Shown here one piece after another: positions 59,451 to 64,000 of a DNA stretch of 64,000 bases. The notes beneath the pieces were generated by a model that worked only from the letters and a program-made list of their open reading frames with translations, was not told the DNA's origin and ran no database searches. Source of the DNA: Arabidopsis thaliana (taxonomy: Eukaryota > Streptophyta > Magnoliopsida > Brassicales > Brassicaceae); assembly GCF_000001735.4 (NCBI RefSeq), contig NC_003070.9, positions 27,947,971 to 28,011,970 of the forward strand, in the 5' to 3' direction. Every line of letters starts with the position of its first letter. Positions within the stretch are counted from its first letter, which is position 1. The translations under genes were made by a program, and so were the position numbers.

Positions 59451-60138
59451 TGAAGAAGACTTGAGAGAGCCATTTCAAAGTTATTGACTTCTTTGTTAGA
59501 CTTATTTTCTTTTCTTTTCTGTTTTGTTTTTTTTAACAGTTTGGGTCTTCGTTTCATGATTGGGGTCAAGAGAGTCTCTCTCTGTTTTCTTCTTTGTCTT
59601 TGTGGGATTATTGTTGTTGTTCAGGTATAATCTGGAACTGAAAAAGTTTCAATAAATTTGAAGAAGGTTAAGAACAAGCATCATGTTGTCTTGTCTCTCT
59701 CAACATTGTTATTTTGTAATTTGTTTCCATTGTTACATTCCTTCAAAATAAATTTTGAAAGTTAAATCCTTTATTCTTCTAAAGAAAAGAATATAGATTA
59801 CATAAATGAATTCATTATGCTATATTTTTTATCTAATGATGTTAGATTTTGAAATAAGTAGCTTTGGTCATTTCTTAAAACTGCTTAGATCTTCATTCCT
59901 AATTATAAGATTATAACATAACTTGATTAGTACATAGTTGAAATATGCATAGATAAAAGAAAACATTAGAATATAAAAAAAGACAGATTCTAAGCTTTAA
60001 ATTGGAGCAGAAAGCATCTTTATTTTAATTAGCAACTTTTTTACACGAGAGAGATCCACAAAAAGGAAGCATAAACAAACAACAAAGACATGAAGTTGCT
60101 TCACACATTCTAAAATTAAAAGCTTTTTCAAATTTCTC
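59451..60138. other. convergent 3' region, F-box gene and HVA22A
   Basis: About 690 bp. It holds the F-box gene 3' UTR, AT-rich spacer and HVA22A 3' UTR. Nothing else is seen. Confidence 0.6.
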
Positions 60139-61186
60139 TTAGTACTGATAACCCTCACCATACATCGTTTCATAGCTTTCATATTCATGCTTATTATATC
60201 TTTTTGATTTATCAGCCTGCAAGATACAAGAAAAGAGAAGTAAAGAAGAATCACATTTTTTTGTCAATGAGAAGTTAAGAGATCTTATAGAACAAAACAC
60301 ATGACATACCCGGCTTAAGATCTTCTCAAAAGCATCAGGTCCATTCTCTGCAATGTACTTCTCAGCAGCTGTTAACACATCGTCTGGTTTTCTGAAGATA
60401 TCCATCTTCTTTGGCACATACCAAATGTTAATGCTCCGAGGGTTAACAAACACCGGTCTCACAAAATGTTCATAGACATAAGCAGCGCCACTAAAGTAGG
60501 GAATAACAAGCCAGCAAGTCAAGATCAGCTTCATGTATGACCATATCGGTAACCTGATCACACAAAAACATTGTCAGCAACCAAAGAAAAACTTGCTTCT
60601 GCTAATGTGACTAATGGGGGTTTCACTCATCTTACCATTCGATGAGTTTGGCGAATGTGAGCTCGATGAGTGTAAGTAATGAATAAAGGACCCAATAAGT
60701 TAGCCATTGTTTGTCATCAGCATGAGATTGAGTTTCAATCGCTTGAACTGAAGCATATCTAGCCATTGAAACATTCAAAAGAAGATAAAACCATTAGAAC
60801 CTTACTTAGATGAAGTAAAAAGCTTTTGATCTACAGATTAGGAGTTCACTTACAGAGGATAAACGAGACTAACCACAGGCCTGCAAATATTCAACAACAG
60901 AGATTGTGATTAATTTACACATAACATTCCAAAAAGATGAATAATTTATAGGAATCAAATCAACTTTGAGAGAATTCTCGCAACTTAAACTAGGGTTATG
61001 TCCAAAAATAGAAACTAGAGCCTAGGCTGTGATGAATTGAGTATATAACATATGAGAAGCTATTAGCCAAAAAAGGAAGGAACTTTAAGGCAGAAGGAGA
61101 GAAAAGAAATTTGATGAGCATTACCCAGCAAGAACATCGAAGTTCCTGAGAAGAACCTTGAGGAAATTGCCAGCTCCAGATCCCAT
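60139..61186 (-). CDS. HVA22A: HVA22-family ER membrane protein (TB2/DP1/YOP1)
   Basis: ER membrane-shaping protein of the DP1/YOP1 family, whose plant members are often ABA- and stress-related. Five exons, 61125-61186, 60854-60880 (only 27 bp), 60636-60758, 60310-60553 and 60139-60216, give 177 residues, and the phases fit only when the 27-bp exon is included. N-terminal MGSGAGNFLKVLLRNFDVLAG leads into the TB2/DP1 domain: PVVSLVYPLYASVQAIE, DDKQWLTYWVLYSLLTLIE, WLPIWSYMKLILTCWLVIPY and FSGAAYVYEHFVRP, forming two hydrophobic hairpins. The C-terminal tail is charged and ends ETMYGEGYQY. All landmarks are normal. Confidence 0.94.
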
Positions 61187-61752
61187 CACCAAGCTTTGAT
61201 TTTGGCTTTTGAATCTGATTCTTCCTCCACTAAAAACACACTACTCTCTGGAGATGGATTGAGACTTTGAGAGAGAGAACGAATGATTGTGTGGTAGACC
61301 TGTTGAAAGTTTTTAACTTTTTAATTGATGTCGTGAAAACGATATGAATTGGAAAAAGCTACCCATTAATTTCTTTCCTTTCGGAATAATCAAAAGCTTT
61401 TTGGAAATTGTTACCAAAACGAAAATGGAAATTAGCTTAAAGTAAACGTTGACACAAGAAAATAAAGTAGTAATCTTTTTCTAAAATTCTCTATATGGAA
61501 GGAAGTTTTAACTATAGAAGGAAAACAAAATATTTGTATTGGGGAGGTTAATTACAATGTACTGTATCTCTCGAAATACTGTAAGTAGTTTTTCAGTTGC
61601 CGACATAAGAAAATACCGTTTTGATGTATGCAACAAGTTAAAAAGAACTTTTGTCTTGACTTGAATAAGATATTTTTCTTGACTATGAAGTTGAAGAAAA
61701 TATACATGAAGATGACATTAGGGTTTTGATGATCTTAAAGATGAAATAAGTA
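61187..61752. other. HVA22A promoter and downstream gene 3' flank
   Basis: About 570 bp between two minus-strand genes. It holds HVA22A leader and promoter sequence and the 3' end of the next gene. No clear motif is assigned. Confidence 0.5.
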
Positions 61753-63975
61753 TTAGCTCTTTGCACAGCCGAGTGGGAATGATCGAACATTCATTCTTCC
61801 TCCCAAGGCGAGCGCCAGCAGATCGAACTCTTCTACATACCACAGTTCTGATACTATTGCCTGTATCAACAACAGAGAGATTTCTCAGTTCTTGGTCAAG
61901 AAAACTTTGCTTTTGTTGGAAGTTTTACCTTGAATCCTCGGATTTGGTTGTTTAGTCTTGTGACCAACTCATGGAGAAGCTGGAGATGGTCGTCAGAACC
62001 AGCCTGATACATAAAGAAACAACCACTAAGTCATGGAGATTCTGCAACTTTGGATTCTGAGTTTGTTGACAATAAGTGAAACACTTGCCTCAGTTGGAGA
62101 TATTGGTGGACCAAGCAGTCTTGCCAATGATGTATGAAGAATTGCAGCATCATACTGAAACAAATATCAACACAAGTATCAGACAAGTGGTTCATGTTCA
62201 TTGAGAGATATATACATTTTAGGAAATAGATATTACAAGTTGCTTCTCCGGTGCACGTGGAAGAACAGATCTCAGTTTCAAGCGGATTGTTATGGGGTCA
62301 TCTCCAGAATTAACCTGGTGAAACATGAAACAGGATATTAGTCCCACATATCTGATTTAGCCATTTCTAAAGAACTTGGTAGCATAGTTTTTGTTATGGA
62401 GGATGAAATTCCCAAAGTGGTATAATCAAAACAAAATGGACATCTGACTCGCATTTATTGAAACAAAGAGAAAGCAACAAAAATACCTTCCAGCATCCAA
62501 GAAGAACACCAGTCGAGGTTAATAGAACTCTATCCAAGATAATCTCCAAAGGGCAAAGCTCTTTAGCAACTGCTTTAACAGCAGCTGCTTCTGCTTCAAC
62601 CTGATAATGAAAAAGAGATTCAGAGACTAGAATCTTCACAAGATAAAAGTGGACTGATGATAAGATAAATGATAAAGTAAAAACAACAGACCTCAACTTC
62701 AGTAGCTGGAACAGAGAAAATGTGATTCGATGCATGAAACATGCTGAAGTGGTACATCTTAGAGTCCTGAAACCAAATTGCTAAAAAAAAACAAAGTATG
62801 AGAGAAGAAAATACAATTAACGGCATTATATATAATTCACATATATGGTAATAGCGGCAGGCTTACTATTTTCGAAGTAAGGACTGAACACATTTTTTAC
62901 GACTTCCCTGCAATAAAACATAGAAGGACACCTTTTAGCAGTAGAACATTTTGAAAAGAGGGTAAATTTGCATTGAGATTGAGAAGGGGCAAGTTACACA
63001 CTCACAAGACTGGGACAGAGTATTCTGTGCTGAGATGTAATACATTAGCTCGCACAGGGGGATTCGCAACCTGAATATTTTATACAATCATACATGATAT
63101 TTAGCTATCGTTATACAAACCATTATTCCATTCTAACAATAGTAAAAGTAAGGATATAACATTCTACCTTAAGGACAGGTGCTATCTTTCCATCTTTCAG
63201 TGTGAAGAGATCTGAAAGTGACAATGACTGAGACGTTTCACCTTGTTTAAGAAACACGGGTCCGTTTTCTTGTAAATCCTGTTCCATCTTATTGTACAAC
63301 CTAGTACTTTGCTCCGCATAGGAGACAAAGGAATCTGAAACATACCAATCCGACTAATTATTGCTATGAATAACCATTTACCTCAGATACAATCTTGATA
63401 CAGATAAAGAAAACCCTTAAACAAAGGCACTAGATCCCCAAATCAAGCATTTCCCTTTGCATCAGATATTCAATCTAGAATGTTCTGCATTTGAACCACT
63501 AATCTTGTTGGCTTAAGAAGCTTCTAGAAGCATACCAAGTTTTGCTTTTATCAATAAGAAACATGTTGATGAACAAATAAAGAACGGTGATGTAAGTACC
63601 CATTTGATCCCTAAAAACTAAGTTCGGCTTAAAGAACCAATAGCAAACTCAAAATCTTAAGTACAAAAAACATAGAAAATTAAAAACTAGTTCTTTACGC
63701 AACCATAACTAGACAGTGCTGATGAACCCTTCAGTTAGCAAGTCAACATCGATCTTCCATTTACGAAACCCATATTCATTAAAAAAACCACAGACACACA
63801 ATTTAGTTAATTAATCAGATCGGGGTTAGAAAAATTAAAACATCAAAAGGTACTCAATTTCGAGACAAGGAAAGGAAAAGTCAGTGATTGATAAATAAAC
63901 AACCCTCAAGAGCTTAAAAAAATGATTTTTACCTGATGAAGGAGATGAAGTGGATGGCGAATTTCGAATACCCAT
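61753..63975 (-). CDS. uncharacterised protein with two HxS motifs, 2H phosphoesterase-like
   Basis: Ten exons: 63933-63975, 63168-63334, 63006-63070, 62867-62907, 62692-62780, 62487-62600, 62237-62314, 62089-62154, 61929-62003 and 61753-61860. They give 281 residues, all junctions in frame. It is usually listed as an unknown protein. Two motifs stand out: MYHFSMFH (His116-x-Ser118) and ILHTSLARLLG (His206-x-Ser208), 90 residues apart, with DRVLLTSTGVLLGCWKV between. Paired HxS/T motifs in this arrangement mark the 2H (LigT/cyclic phosphodiesterase) fold, so RNA-end or cyclic-nucleotide chemistry is possible, as inference. No signal peptide or TM is evident. The intron after exon 62089-62154 has a GC donor (GAG|GCAAGT). 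The acceptor before 62780 was chosen by frame; the nearby alternative gives a stop. Confidence 0.75.
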
Positions 63976-64000
63976 TTGGAAAAGAGAGTAGAAGATAGTG

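Noticed and set aside
1-64000. CRISPR arrays, rRNA genes, tRNA genes, phage or bacterial features
   Set aside because: Both strands were scanned by eye and none was found; the window is plant nuclear chromatin throughout.

Overview
The window is plant nuclear DNA and reads as Arabidopsis thaliana chromosome 1, long arm, covering roughly the At1g74340 to At1g74530 interval. This placement is from recognition of gene content and order (DPMS2, nMAT4, NILR1, XXT5, NEN3, FUT3, MYB95, CHLP, RKD2, PBL29, TMO7, HVA22A), not from a search. Genes have short AT-rich GT-AG introns, 5' UTR introns and AT-rich spacers with microsatellites. There is no operon logic: neighbours are mostly unrelated, and shared regulation is limited to a few head-to-head pairs. 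I rebuilt the protein-coding gene models exon by exon from splice signals and reading frame, so most CDS spans below include introns; the exons are listed in the evidence.

Layout. 0-3.5 kb: DPMS2 and the maturase gene nMAT4, both minus. 3.5-6.3 kb: spacer. 6.3-10 kb: receptor kinase NILR1 (+). 10.2-13.3 kb: RING protein (-) and xyloglucan xylosyltransferase XXT5 (+), sharing a bidirectional promoter. 13.8-17.4 kb: exonuclease NEN3 (-) and a PPR gene (+), head to head across 126 bp. 17.7-21.8 kb: a RING-H2 gene (+) and fucosyltransferase FUT3 (-). 21.8-27.4 kb: AT-rich spacer with an 816-bp PIF/Harbinger-type MITE. 27.4-36 kb: MYB95 (+), an Mpo1/DUF962-type ER protein (-) and a DUF793/BYPASS1-like gene (+). 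36.4-39.6 kb: the least conventional part, with an apparent box C/D snoRNA cluster (-) behind a site II/TATA/telo-box promoter, a 5'-truncated MIKC*-type MADS relic (+), and a three-exon secreted-peptide gene (+) ending in a PSY/RaxX-like motif. 40-51 kb: GDSL lipase (-), geranylgeranyl reductase CHLP (+), RKD2 (-), PBL29 (-) and TMO7 (-). 51-57.4 kb: long spacer. 57.4-64 kb: F-box/kelch gene (+) with a 45-codon uORF, HVA22A (-) and an uncharacterised gene (-) whose protein carries two HxS motifs suggesting a 2H phosphoesterase-like fold.

Functional themes are incidental: Golgi cell-wall glycosyltransferases (XXT5, FUT3), signalling (NILR1, PBL29, a PSY-like peptide), transcriptional regulators (MYB95, RKD2, TMO7), ER membrane proteins (DPMS2, DUF962, HVA22A) and plastid isoprenoid metabolism (CHLP). 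The strongest less-described items are the PSY/RaxX-like peptide gene, the snoRNA cluster (one member has two guides matching adjacent 25S rRNA segments), the MADS relic, the 2H-like protein, and a Gly where FUT3 should carry its family arginine.
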